NCBI RefSeq assembly: GCF_001613795.1
Contig: NZ_LPVZ01000020.1
Location: 62,001-126,000, forward strand
Reading direction: 5' to 3'
DNA: 64,000 nucleotides
Source: Thalassospira sp. MCCC 1A01148
Lineage (GTDB): Bacteria > Pseudomonadota > Alphaproteobacteria > Rhodospirillales > Thalassospiraceae
Positions 26,428 to 35,114 of this stretch are shown piece after piece. The notes under the pieces were generated by a model, which did no database searches, was not told the origin of the DNA, and saw only the letters and a program-made list of their open reading frames with translations. Position 1 is the stretch's first letter; each line of letters starts with the position of its first letter. Made by a program: the position numbers and the translations under genes.

Positions 26428-28634
26428 GCTCCAACGATTTCAACAGCACCCCGATCACGCCGGAACTGGTCAAGGAACACGGCCTGAACGAAGAAGAATA
26501 CAAACTCGTTCTCGAAATCATGGGCCGCGAACCCAACATCAACGAGCTTGGCATTTTTTCGGTCATGTGGTCTGAGCACTGCTCCTACAAGTCGTCGAAA
26601 AAATGGCTTAAAACGCTTCCGACCAAGGCGGACTGGGTCATTCAGGGTCCGGGCGAAAATGCCGGTGTGATTGACATCGGCGATGGTCAGGCAGCCGTCT
26701 TCAAGATGGAAAGCCACAACCACCCGTCCTTTATCGAACCCTATCAGGGTGCGGCAACCGGTGTTGGCGGCATCATGCGTGATGTCTTCACCATGGGTGC
26801 ACGTCCGGTCGCGAACCTCAATGCGCTTCGCTTTGGCGAGCCCGATCATCCGAAAACCCGCCACCTGCTGAGCGGTGTGGTCGAAGGCATCGGCGGTTAT
26901 GGCAACTGCATGGGCGTTCCGACCATTGGCGGTGAAACCAACTTCCATGCATCGTACAATGGCAACATCCTGGTCAATGCGATGACCGTGGGTCTGGCCG
27001 ATACCGATAACATCTTCTACTCAGCCGCGGCTGGTATCGGGAACCCGGTGGTTTATGTCGGGTCGAAAACCGGCCGTGACGGTATCCATGGCGCGACCAT
27101 GGCATCGGCCGAGTTTGATGATGACAGCGAAGAAAAGCGTCCTACCGTTCAGGTCGGTGACCCGTTCACCGAGAAGCTTCTGCTGGAAGCCTGCCTTGAA
27201 CTGATGGCAACCGACATGATCGTCGCCATTCAGGATATGGGGGCTGCTGGTCTGACCTCGTCCTCATTCGAAATGGCATCCAAGGGCGGCGTTGGTGTCG
27301 AGCTGTGGCTTGATAAAGTTCCCATGCGCGAAGAAGGCATGACGCCCTACGAGCTGATGCTGTCAGAGTCGCAGGAACGCATGCTGATGGTCCTGAAACC
27401 CGGTTGTGAAGACGCCGCCAAGGCGATCTTTGACAAATGGGAACTCGACTTTGCCGTCATCGGGACACTGACCGATACCAAGCGCATGGTTCTGAAATGG
27501 CACGGCGAAGTTGCCGGTGACCTGCCGATTGATCCGCTGGCCGAAGCATCGCCGGAATATGACCGTCCGTGGGAACCGACCCCGAAACAGGATCGCATTG
27601 ATCCGGCAAGCCTTTCGGGCAAGATGAGCCACGTCGACGCGCTTAAAACCCTGATCGCATCGCCGGATCTGGCATCGCGTCGCTGGATCTGGGAACAGTA
27701 TGATCATCTGGTACGTGGCAACACGGTAATTCGTCCGGGTGGTGATGCCGGTGTGGTGCGCGTTGAAGGCACGAACAAGGGCCTTGCGGCCACGACCGAC
27801 TGTACCCCGCGCTATGTCATGGCCGACCCGGTTGAGGGCGGCAAGCAGGCCGTTGCCGAAGCGTACCGTAACCTGGTTGCAACCGGCGCCAAGCCGCTTG
27901 CCATCACGGACAACATGAACTTCGGCAACCCGGAACGCCCGCGCATCATGGGCCAGTTCGTCGGCGCCTGCCAGGGCATTGGCGAAGCCTGCATCGCGCT
28001 GGAATTCCCGGTCGTGTCGGGGAACGTGTCGCTTTACAACGAAACCAACGGTGTTGGCATCATGCCGACCCCGGCCATTGGCGGCGTTGGCCTGATTTCC
28101 GATCTGGGCCACCATGCAACGATTGGCCTCAAGCGCGATGACAGCGCACTGATCATGATCGGCGCGGCCACCGGTGAACTTGGCCAGTCGCTGTATCTCA
28201 AGACCATCGAAGGTCGCGAAGAAGGTGCACCGCCGCCGGTTGATCTGGGTGCAGAAAAGCGTGCCGGTACAGTCATCCATGAACTGATCGAACTCGGTCT
28301 GGTTCGGACCTGCCATGACATTGCTGATGGCGGCCTGCTGGTCACCGTTGCCGAGATGTGCCTTGCAGGCAATATCGGTGCGGACGTCTTCCTGCCCGAA
28401 AGCGGTAGCGAAATCGCGTGGCTGTTTGGTGAAGACCAGGGCCGCTACGTGATCGCCACCCGCGATCCGGACAAGGTTCTCAATGCGGCAAGCAGCGCGA
28501 ATGTTGCTGCGGCCATTATCGGTCAGGCCGGTGGTGATGCGCTGAGCATTGATGGCGATGCCAAAGTAACCCTGTCTGAGCTGCGCAGCCTCAATGAAGG
28601 CTGGATGCCGTCCTTCATGGCAGAAGCCGTTTAG
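26424..28634 (+). CDS. purL: Phosphoribosylformylglycinamidine synthase subunit PurL (small form)
   Basis: A 736-residue ATP-dependent FGAM synthase of the small PurL type that needs PurS and PurQ, both just upstream. Recognisable blocks are [15 protein letters not shown], the [23 protein letters not shown] nucleotide loop (here within residues 93-116), [22 protein letters not shown], and the second AIRS-like half with [11 protein letters not shown]. It starts at GTG 26424 overlapping purQ. A strong terminator ends the operon. In many alphaproteobacteria bolA and grxD follow; they do not here. Confidence 0.98.
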   Translation: MSSNDFNSTPITPELVKEHGLNEEEYKLVLEIMGREPNINELGIFSVMWSEHCSYKSSKKWLKTLPTKADWVIQGPGENAGVIDIGDGQAAVFKMESHNHPSFIEPYQGAATGVGGIMRDVFTMGARPVANLNALRFGEPDHPKTRHLLSGVVEGIGGYGNCMGVPTIGGETNFHASYNGNILVNAMTVGLADTDNIFYSAAAGIGNPVVYVGSKTGRDGIHGATMASAEFDDDSEEKRPTVQVGDPFTEKLLLEACLELMATDMIVAIQDMGAAGLTSSSFEMASKGGVGVELWLDKVPMREEGMTPYELMLSESQERMLMVLKPGCEDAAKAIFDKWELDFAVIGTLTDTKRMVLKWHGEVAGDLPIDPLAEASPEYDRPWEPTPKQDRIDPASLSGKMSHVDALKTLIASPDLASRRWIWEQYDHLVRGNTVIRPGGDAGVVRVEGTNKGLAATTDCTPRYVMADPVEGGKQAVAEAYRNLVATGAKPLAITDNMNFGNPERPRIMGQFVGACQGIGEACIALEFPVVSGNVSLYNETNGVGIMPTPAIGGVGLISDLGHHATIGLKRDDSALIMIGAATGELGQSLYLKTIEGREEGAPPPVDLGAEKRAGTVIHELIELGLVRTCHDIADGGLLVTVAEMCLAGNIGADVFLPESGSEIAWLFGEDQGRYVIATRDPDKVLNAASSANVAAAIIGQAGGDALSIDGDAKVTLSELRSLNEGWMPSFMAEAV

Positions 28635-28656
28635 TCAGCGTCGCGTACCTCAAGAT

Positions 28657-28689
28657 CAAAACCCCGTCCGGGCAACCGGGCGGGGTTTT
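28657..28689 (+). terminator. Rho-independent terminator after purL
   Basis: Stem AAACCCCGTCCGG / CCGGGCGGGGTTTT around GCAA, 24 bases after the purL stop. Confidence 0.88.
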
Positions 28690-28780
28690 GTGCTTGGGCT
28701 TCAAACCTGCGTACGCGCCGTTGTCGGAGCTGGCCGATAGCCCCATATAACACACTGCACCAGTGTTGATGGGGGTTAGG

Positions 28781-29566
28781 ATGCCCGTACATTGCAGGAC
28801 ATTTTTCTGGACCTTTGCATTGTCCGTCCTTATGGGCGTGCTGATCATTTTGCCGGGCAACCGGGTGCATGCCTTGACCGTCTATGTGGATGAAGCCAAT
28901 CCACCTTTCATGTACAGCGCGAACAATCATGCCGCTGGCATCTACCCCGAAATCGTGCGTGCGATCGCTACCCGCGCCGGAATACCGATCAATATCGTTC
29001 CGGTCCCCTGGCGCCGTGCACTCCTTCATCTGGAAAACGGTGATGGCGCTGTCGCGGGAATATACAAAAACCTCGAACGGCAAAAGAAATTTGCTTTTAG
29101 CGACCCGATCCATCGCGAAAGCCTGATGATCTATCGTTCGGCAAACAAGTTCGATAGTGAATCCAGACTTGAAGACCTGTCGGGCATGAATGTTGGCGTA
29201 ATTCGCGGATGGAGTTATGGCAACGCCTTTGATCGTGCGCGCAATTCAGGCATGTTTGAAACGTCCGAAGCCGCTGGCGACGACCAGAACTTCGCAATGC
29301 TGGTGAATAATCGCGTTGATGCGGTGATCGCTGTGCGCGAAGCAGGAGATATCTGGATCAGGAAACTCAAGCTCCAGAGCCAGGTTTTTCGCGCCAAAAC
29401 CGCCCTGCATGAAAACCAGACCTTCATCGCCTTTAACAGACGGTCAACCGACATCTCGGCACTGGCCCGGATCAACAAGGCCATCGCGGAACTCGTTGAG
29501 GATGGCACGATCGAAACCGTCATTGCCAATGCCGTGGACGATGCAATCGGATCGGCCTTTCACTGA
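28781..29566 (+). CDS. Periplasmic solute-binding protein (SBP_bac_3-like)
   Basis: A 261-residue secreted binding protein of the amino-acid/amine type. A signal peptide (core FALSVLMGVLIILP, cleavage near VHA) precedes LTVYVDEANPPFMYS, the usual first strand. GIYPEIVRAIATRAGI and FAFSDPIHRESLMIYR follow, and a second lobe begins near LSGMNVGVIRGWSYG. ATG 28781 follows GGGGTTAGG; in-frame ATG 28769 and GTG 28763 are alternatives. No permease or ATPase gene adjoins it, so it may be an orphan binding protein or feed a sensor encoded elsewhere. Confidence 0.85.
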   Translation: MPVHCRTFFWTFALSVLMGVLIILPGNRVHALTVYVDEANPPFMYSANNHAAGIYPEIVRAIATRAGIPINIVPVPWRRALLHLENGDGAVAGIYKNLERQKKFAFSDPIHRESLMIYRSANKFDSESRLEDLSGMNVGVIRGWSYGNAFDRARNSGMFETSEAAGDDQNFAMLVNNRVDAVIAVREAGDIWIRKLKLQSQVFRAKTALHENQTFIAFNRRSTDISALARINKAIAELVEDGTIETVIANAVDDAIGSAFH

Positions 29567-29579
29567 TTTCTCATCCGGC

Positions 29580-30398
29580 CTACGGTAGCACTGCCAATTG
29601 CTTGAGGGCACGGCTTGTATCCTCATCAGCGGGCAACAAGGTCTCGATGGCAAGTTCGGACAGGGTCACCTCGACCGGTGTGCCAAATACCGTCGTCGTC
29701 GTGATGAATCGCAAAACACCCACATCTGTTTTCAGAGTCAGCGGCACGATCAGACCATTGATCGCGTCCTTGTCAGCCCCGTCAACGCCCACCGCGTCCG
29801 TCACCTGTTCATGATGGTCGGGTAAGCGATAGTGCTTTGCTTCGTCATACAGCCCAATCAATTCCGGGTCTGCGGTGACGTCAACCTGACGCCGCAGCCG
29901 ATCCAGCAAATGATCCCGCCACTGCACGAAATTTACCACCCGTGCAGCCAATCCGTTCGGGTGCAGACTTAGTCGCAATAGATTGATCGGGGGTTGCAAA
30001 AGATCCGGATCAATCCCGACCAGCATCAATGGCACAATCCGGTTTGCTGCCACCATGTTCCAGTGTCGATCCATCGCCAGCGCCGGAAAAGGTTCATGGG
30101 CCGACAATATCTGATCAACTGCCTTGCGAATGCCCAGAGCCCCCTCGCCCTCAAAATCATGCTGGGCATAGATCGGGGCAAATCCGGCTGAAACCAGCAA
30201 ACCGTTGCGTTCGCGCAGCGGGACATCAAGACATTCGGCGAGATGCAGGATCATGTCGCGGCTTGGTCTGGACCGACCGGTTTCAAGGAAACTGAGATGG
30301 CGGGTCGATATGTCTGCATTGGCCGCAAGATCAAGCTGGCTGAGCCTGCGTTGCTTCCGCCAGTTTTTCAGCGTCATTCCAAACGAATCGTGGGGCAT
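29580..30398 (-). CDS. XRE family regulator with MLTR/MmyB-like ligand domain
   Basis: A 272-residue regulator. An N-terminal Cro/C1-type helix-turn-helix (residues 9-65; LSQLDLAANADISTRHLSFL, then GRSRPSRDMILHLAECL) is followed by an MmyB-like ligand-binding domain (HWNMVAANRIVPLMLVGID onward). Such regulators usually control a divergent neighbour, often an oxidoreductase. Here the divergent gene encodes a small four-helix membrane protein. A perfect palindrome at 30457-30473 lies between the two starts and is the likely operator. Confidence 0.9.
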   Translation of the reverse strand: MPHDSFGMTLKNWRKQRRLSQLDLAANADISTRHLSFLETGRSRPSRDMILHLAECLDVPLRERNGLLVSAGFAPIYAQHDFEGEGALGIRKAVDQILSAHEPFPALAMDRHWNMVAANRIVPLMLVGIDPDLLQPPINLLRLSLHPNGLAARVVNFVQWRDHLLDRLRRQVDVTADPELIGLYDEAKHYRLPDHHEQVTDAVGVDGADKDAINGLIVPLTLKTDVGVLRFITTTTVFGTPVEVTLSELAIETLLPADEDTSRALKQLAVLP

Positions 30399-30456
30399 TG
30401 ATGCACTTTCCTCTGTGACCGCAAAGACAGCCTATCACCAAAGAAAAGGATTAAAC

Positions 30457-30473
30457 ATTACCTCTGAGGTAAT
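30457..30473. promoter_or_regulatory. Perfect palindrome ATTACCTC-T-GAGGTAAT, likely XRE operator
   Basis: Eight-base perfect arms around one central base, 58 bases from the XRE start and 61 from the membrane-protein start. Position and symmetry fit an operator controlling both divergent promoters. Confidence 0.65.
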
Positions 30474-30534
30474 CGTATTCATTCCCTGTTCACGGCAAGC
30501 TTGCGACATCACCACAACCCGAAAGGATTGGACA

Positions 30535-30939
30535 GTGTCTGCACCCTCGACTGTGAATTTTCTGAAGACTGTACTGATTGTTGATGCTTTGACCTGCCTT
30601 GGCTTTGGGATTTTGCTCACGACCGGTGCAGAGTTCCTTGCCGGGTGGCTTGGATTGCCGGTTTCCCTTCTGTTTTATGCCGGGCTGATCCTGTTTCCCT
30701 GTGCGGCCCTGATGATCATCACCGGGCGTCAAAAGCTGCCGAACGCCGGTTTGGTCTCGCTGATTATCGTTGGCAATTTTGTCTGGGCGGTTGCCAGCAT
30801 CGGCATTCTCGTCCTGCCATCCATCGCACCTACGATGATTGGATACGCCTTCGTAATTGCTCAGGCCATCGCGGTCTGTGGACTTGCAGTGTTTGAGTAC
30901 CGCTTGCTAGGTCATGCTAGGCGTTTTGCAACAGCATGA
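30535..30939 (+). CDS. Small four-helix integral membrane protein, unknown function
   Basis: A 134-residue protein with four predicted membrane helices: about 10-30 (LIVDALTCLGFGILLTTGA), 38-58, 70-92 and 97-120. It begins at GTG 30535, supported by GAAAGGA ten bases upstream; the longer in-frame reading through the palindrome and promoter region is rejected. No catalytic motif is evident. The divergent XRE/MLTR regulator and shared palindrome suggest it is induced by a small-molecule signal. A bidirectional terminator separates it from mrp. I do not recognise the family. Confidence 0.75.
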   Translation: MSAPSTVNFLKTVLIVDALTCLGFGILLTTGAEFLAGWLGLPVSLLFYAGLILFPCAALMIITGRQKLPNAGLVSLIIVGNFVWAVASIGILVLPSIAPTMIGYAFVIAQAIAVCGLAVFEYRLLGHARRFATA

Positions 30940-30960
30940 TTGTCGTTAAGTGCGACCAAT

Positions 30961-30992
30961 AAAAAAGGCCGCAACGAATGCGGCCTTTTTTG
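30961..30992. terminator. Bidirectional terminator between membrane-protein gene and mrp
   Basis: Stem AAAAAAGGCCGCA / TGCGGCCTTTTTT with loop ACGAA, A-run and T-run on either side, placed between convergent genes. Confidence 0.92.
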
Positions 30993-30997
30993 TATGA

Positions 30998-32182
30998 CTA
31001 TTTAAAATTGATCTTTGGAAACAGGCTTTTTTTCTTGGGGGCCTTAACCGGCCCAACCTGTTCTTCGACCGCGGCTGCGATCTTTCCGGCAATCGCGCCA
31101 TAGGCCTTGGCGTGATCGCCATCGGGTTCGCTATCGACAATCGGTTTGCCTTCATCGGCACCCAGACGAATTTTAAGATCCAGCGGAATTTCACCGAGGA
31201 ACGGCACGCCAAGCTCATCGGCTGCCTTGTGCGCCCCACCATGGTCAAAGACATGGTCAATATGGCCGCATTCCGGGCATTTGTAATAGGACATGTTTTC
31301 GATGAGGCCAAAGACCGGCACATTGACCTTGCGGAACATGTTAAGCCCCTTGCGCGCGTCCAGAAGCGCAATATCCTGCGGGGTGGAAACGATCACAGCC
31401 CCCGTGACCGGCACGCGCTGTGCCATGGACAGCTGAATGTCCCCGGTGCCCGGTGGCATATCAACCACCAGCACATCAAGATCGCCCCAGTCCGTATCGC
31501 GCAGGAGCTGTTCAAGTGCCCCCATCGCCATCGGACCGCGCCAGATAACCGGCTGTTCTTCATCTACCATGAAGCCGATTGACATAATGCGCATGCCAAA
31601 GGCCGACGGCGGGATCATTTTGCCCTGATGTTCTTTGGACGGGGTCGGCTTTGCATCGCGAAGGCCCATCATGCGCGGCAGACTCGGCCCATAGATATCG
31701 GCATCAAGCAGGCCAACCTTCAGGCCCTGAGCCACCAGCGAAAGAGCAAGGTTAACCGAGGTTGTGGATTTACCCACCCCGCCTTTGCCCGATGCGACGG
31801 TAACAATGCTGCGCACGGTCGGCAGTTCAAGCGGCATCTGCCCCGCGCCTTGCGGACGCTGGCCCGGTTGTGACGGCTGTGACGGGCGGCTTGGCTGTGA
31901 TTGCGGTGCAGCTTGCTTGGCAGCTTCTTTCGGGCGTTCGGCCGTAAGCGCCACGCGGGCCGTTGTGACCCCGTTCACAGCAGCCACTGCCTTTTCGGCG
32001 TTTTGCCGTAAATCTTCCAGTGCAGGACCGCGATCCGGGTCTACTGCGATCATGACATTGACGACTTCATCATGAATATCAATGCCTTGCACCATACCCT
32101 TGGCTGTGATTGATTGGCCGTCGACCGGGTCGATTACGGCATCGAGTGCGGCAGTAATCTGTTCACGGTTGAGCGAAGTCAT
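30998..32182 (-). CDS. apbC: Mrp/NBP35 family Fe-S cluster carrier ATPase
   Basis: A 394-residue P-loop ATPase that carries and delivers iron-sulfur clusters. An N-terminal MIP18 (DUF59) domain covers about 1-85, followed by a Pro/Gln/Ser-rich linker (85-118) and the ATPase domain. The deviant Walker A SGKGGVGKST is at 131-140 and a CPEC cluster-binding pair lies near residue 293. ATG 32182 (MTSLNREQ) has GGAG upstream; in-frame extension to 32254 was rejected. It is divergent from hflK, a common arrangement in this class. Confidence 0.95.
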   Translation of the reverse strand: MTSLNREQITAALDAVIDPVDGQSITAKGMVQGIDIHDEVVNVMIAVDPDRGPALEDLRQNAEKAVAAVNGVTTARVALTAERPKEAAKQAAPQSQPSRPSQPSQPGQRPQGAGQMPLELPTVRSIVTVASGKGGVGKSTTSVNLALSLVAQGLKVGLLDADIYGPSLPRMMGLRDAKPTPSKEHQGKMIPPSAFGMRIMSIGFMVDEEQPVIWRGPMAMGALEQLLRDTDWGDLDVLVVDMPPGTGDIQLSMAQRVPVTGAVIVSTPQDIALLDARKGLNMFRKVNVPVFGLIENMSYYKCPECGHIDHVFDHGGAHKAADELGVPFLGEIPLDLKIRLGADEGKPIVDSEPDGDHAKAYGAIAGKIAAAVEEQVGPVKAPKKKSLFPKINFK

Positions 32183-32594
32183 ATTGCGGTCTCCAAATTT
32201 TGGCTTAAGTCCGTGGTCACACAGAACTTGCAGGCGCGTATCATTGTTTTGCAAGGCAAGCTGTCATATAAGGCCATAGGTTCTGGGCTTATCAATATGA
32301 TTGTAATGGCAACCGCAAGACTTGCGAAATACGAGAAAAAGGCCTTAGAGCGGGCTAGCGCCCCGGTCAAGGGATTTGACGCAGAAGTTCGCAGGTCTGG
32401 CGGTTGTCCTACGAATTGAACGGATTTGCACGGACTACATTGTCGCAAGGCATTGAAAGATTCTTATCTTCCTGTTGCCCTGCTCTGCGTATCCGAACAA
32501 ATCCGAACAACCATTGCAAACATATTGATAAGTCCAGAATCTGTGCTCGGTAAGCAAAGATAAACACCGAACGGCAAGAAGAGGAAGAAACTCG
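32183..32594. other. 412-base divergent intergenic region between mrp and hflK
   Basis: Contains both promoters. The clear structure is a perfect tandem repeat of ATCCGAACAA at 32491-32510, about 85 bases before hflK, with a one-helical-turn period. No convincing RNA gene or small ORF was recognised. Confidence 0.5.
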
Positions 32595-33722
32595 ATGCCT
32601 TGGAATAATCAAGGGGGCGGTGGCCCCTGGGGCGGCGGCGGAAATAACGGTGGCGGCCAGAACCCGTGGGGACAGCGTCCTTCGGGTGGCGGCGGCGGCG
32701 GAAGCACGCCCCCCGATTTTGATGAAATGATTCGTAAGGGCCAGGAACGCCTGAAACGGCTGTTCCCCGGCGGCGGCGGATATAAGGGCTTTGTCCTGAT
32801 CGGTATCGCTGTGATCGGGTTGTGGCTTTTGACCGGTTTCTACCGTGTCCAGCCGGGCGAACAGGGTGTAACGCTTCTGTTTGGCAAATGGGTTGGCACA
32901 ACGGGCCCGGGTCTGAACTACTTCCTTCCGGCCCCGATTGGCGAGGTCATCAAGCCGAACGTTGAACGGACCAACCAGATCGAGGTTGGCTATCGCGGTG
33001 CTGGCACCGTGACGTCCAACGGATCGCGTGATGTGCCCGAAGAAAGCCTGATGCTGACCGGTGACCAAAACATCATCGATATTGATTTTGTTGTTCAGTG
33101 GCGTATCAGCGATGCAGGTTCCTACCTGTTTAACGTGCGTGATCCTGAAAACACCATCAAGCTGGCATCTGAAAGTGCGATCCGTGAGGTCATCGGTAAA
33201 ACCGACCTTGAAGAAGCACTGACTGTTGGCCGTGTCCGGGTTGAAGAACAGACCCGCACCCTGCTTCAGGAAATCATGGACGGTTATGAGTCCGGTATTT
33301 TCATTGCCGAAGTGAAAATGCAGAAAGTGGACCCGCCGCGCGACGTTATCGATGCCTTTAACGATGTGCAGCGTGCGCGTCAGGACCGTGATCGTTCCCA
33401 GAACGAAGCACTGGCCTACCGTAACGACATCATCCCGCGTGCAAAGGGTGAAGCAGAACGTCAGGTCCTGCAGGCCCGCGCATACAAGGATCGTGTCACC
33501 AAGGAAGCAGAGGGTGAGGCAGAACGCTTTAACTCCATCTACAATTCCTTCCTGACGGCCCAGGATGTGACGACCCGTCGTCTCTATCTGGAAACCATGC
33601 AGGAGATCTTGAGCAAGTCTGACAAGATCATCATGGAACAGAACGGTGAAGGTAACGGTGTTGTCCCGTATCTTCCGCTTCCGGAAGTCCAGAAACGTGC
33701 GAATGCAGGAGGCAACAACTAA
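32595..33722 (+). CDS. hflK: FtsH protease regulator HflK
   Basis: A 375-residue SPFH/band-7 membrane protein. The N-terminus is rich in Gly, Asn, Pro and Trp (residues 1-40), followed by one membrane helix (about 62-80, FVLIGIAVIGLWLLTGFY) and the SPFH domain, then a long helical region. With HflC it forms a large periplasmic cage around FtsH and tempers its proteolysis. The stop overlaps the hflC start (TAATG), so expression is coupled. hflK-hflC-DUF2065-degP is the standard alphaproteobacterial order. Confidence 0.97.
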   Translation: MPWNNQGGGGPWGGGGNNGGGQNPWGQRPSGGGGGGSTPPDFDEMIRKGQERLKRLFPGGGGYKGFVLIGIAVIGLWLLTGFYRVQPGEQGVTLLFGKWVGTTGPGLNYFLPAPIGEVIKPNVERTNQIEVGYRGAGTVTSNGSRDVPEESLMLTGDQNIIDIDFVVQWRISDAGSYLFNVRDPENTIKLASESAIREVIGKTDLEEALTVGRVRVEEQTRTLLQEIMDGYESGIFIAEVKMQKVDPPRDVIDAFNDVQRARQDRDRSQNEALAYRNDIIPRAKGEAERQVLQARAYKDRVTKEAEGEAERFNSIYNSFLTAQDVTTRRLYLETMQEILSKSDKIIMEQNGEGNGVVPYLPLPEVQKRANAGGNN

Positions 33723-34594
33723 TGGCAAGTCCTAAACTTATTGCCGCTGGCGTCGTCCTGGTTATTGCTGCTGTCGTTGGTTCGATGAGCGTGTTTACCG
33801 TTCGTCAGGACCAGCAGGCACTCGTTCTTCAGTTCGGTAATCCGGTCCATGCGGTTTCCGAACCGGGTCTGCATTTCAAGCTGCCGATCCAGAATGTTGA
33901 ATATTACGAGCGTCGTATTCTCGAACTTGATCCGCCAGTTCAGCAGGTTCTCCTGTCTGACCAGAAGCGTGTCAATGTCGATAGCTTTGCACGTTGGAAA
34001 ATCATCGATCCGTTGATCTTCCGTCAGCGTGCAACCAACTCTGCCAACTTTGTGCAGCTGTTTGGTCAGCGTCTGAACTCGGTCATCCGTGGTGAACTGG
34101 CACAGGCCCCGCTTGTGACCCTTCTTTCGGACAACCGTGCGCAGATCATGGAGAAAATCCAGGCGACCCTGATCAAACCAGCAGAAGAGTTTGGTGTCGA
34201 ACTGATTGATGTTCGTATCGGTCGTACTGACCTGCCGCAGGAAACCTCGCAAGCGGTATATAACCGTATGCGTTCTTCGCGTATTGCCGAAGCCGCACAG
34301 CTTCGCGCAGAGGGTGAAGAGCTCAAGGCGAAGATCCAGGCAGAAGCTGATCGTGAACGTATCGGCATCATCGCCGAAGCCAACCGTCAGGCCGAAGTCC
34401 TGCGTGGTGAAGGCGATGGTCAGCGAAACGTCATTCTGGGTAAAGCGTATGGCAAGGACGCGGAATTCTTTGAATTCTATCGTTCGCTCGAAGCCTACAA
34501 AATCGCGCTTGATAACGGCTCGACCATGGTGCTTTCACCAGACAGCGAGTTTTTCCAGTACTTTAATAAGTCTGGCCCAGCGACAAGCCGCTAG
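33722..34594 (+). CDS. hflC: FtsH protease regulator HflC
   Basis: A 290-residue partner of HflK. One N-terminal membrane helix (about 5-25, LIAAGVVLVIAAVVGSMSVF) anchors the protein, with the SPFH domain in the periplasm (LQFGNPVHAVSEPGLHFKLP; VDVRIGRTDLP). The helical segment AAQLRAEGEELKAKIQAEAD builds the cage wall. The start codon overlaps the hflK stop by one base. A strong terminator follows, but the next two genes are probably functionally linked. Confidence 0.97.
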   Translation: MASPKLIAAGVVLVIAAVVGSMSVFTVRQDQQALVLQFGNPVHAVSEPGLHFKLPIQNVEYYERRILELDPPVQQVLLSDQKRVNVDSFARWKIIDPLIFRQRATNSANFVQLFGQRLNSVIRGELAQAPLVTLLSDNRAQIMEKIQATLIKPAEEFGVELIDVRIGRTDLPQETSQAVYNRMRSSRIAEAAQLRAEGEELKAKIQAEADRERIGIIAEANRQAEVLRGEGDGQRNVILGKAYGKDAEFFEFYRSLEAYKIALDNGSTMVLSPDSEFFQYFNKSGPATSR

Positions 34595-34603
34595 ACAAAA
34601 CAT

Positions 34604-34639
34604 AAGGGCGACCTGCATATTGGGCTGGTCGCCCTTTTT
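34604..34639 (+). terminator. Rho-independent terminator after hflC
   Basis: Stem AAGGGCGACC / GGTCGCCCTTTTT with a 13-base loop, directly after hflC. Confidence 0.9.
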
Positions 34640-34709
34640 GTTTTTATAAATTCGATTTGTCTGGCGAAAGTCTGACAAATCACAAAGAAACGCCGGAACG
34701 TCCTTAGTC

Positions 34710-34901
34710 ATGAAGGAACTTGCAACAGCCATACTTCTGGCAATCGCGTTGGAAGGGATGCTTTACACGCTGTTTCCCGGCGGCCTGAAAAGGGTAATGG
34801 AGCTTGTTCAGGAAATTCCTGAATCGCAGTTGCGCATTGGCGGATTGATCGCCGCTGTCATAGCCATTGGCGGAATATGGGCAGTACGGACCTGGCTTTA
34901 G
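34710..34901 (+). CDS. DUF2065 family small membrane protein
   Basis: A 63-residue protein with two membrane helices (about 4-22 and 43-61) and a conserved EGMLYTLFPGGLKRVM turn. This is the DUF2065 signature. The gene commonly sits between hflC and degP in alpha- and gammaproteobacteria, which suggests a role with the HflKC-FtsH complex or envelope protein quality control, though no function is established. It lies between two terminators and so probably has its own promoter. Confidence 0.88.
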   Translation: MKELATAILLAIALEGMLYTLFPGGLKRVMELVQEIPESQLRIGGLIAAVIAIGGIWAVRTWL

Positions 34902-35114
34902 TAAACGGCCATCAGGATCAGGGAACGGCAACGCAAAAGTCCCTCGTCACGATTTTGTGCTTACAATTCCTTGATTTTTCCCAGTACCGCCTAATTTCTG
35001 CCAAAGTCGGAGTTAATTTGGTTACTTAAGCGACGGGTGAAATACAGCCCCGCCGTGCGCTGCACAAAGAGAATGACAAATACCGTGAACGCGGCAACGA
35101 ACAGGATCAGACAC

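Noticed and set aside
27363..28316. 317-codon open frame antisense to purL
   Set aside because: Shadow of the purL reading frame; composition is not protein-like and purL is certain.
32409..33728. 439-codon open frame antisense to hflK
   Set aside because: Shadow of hflK; it crosses the hflK promoter and has no supporting start.
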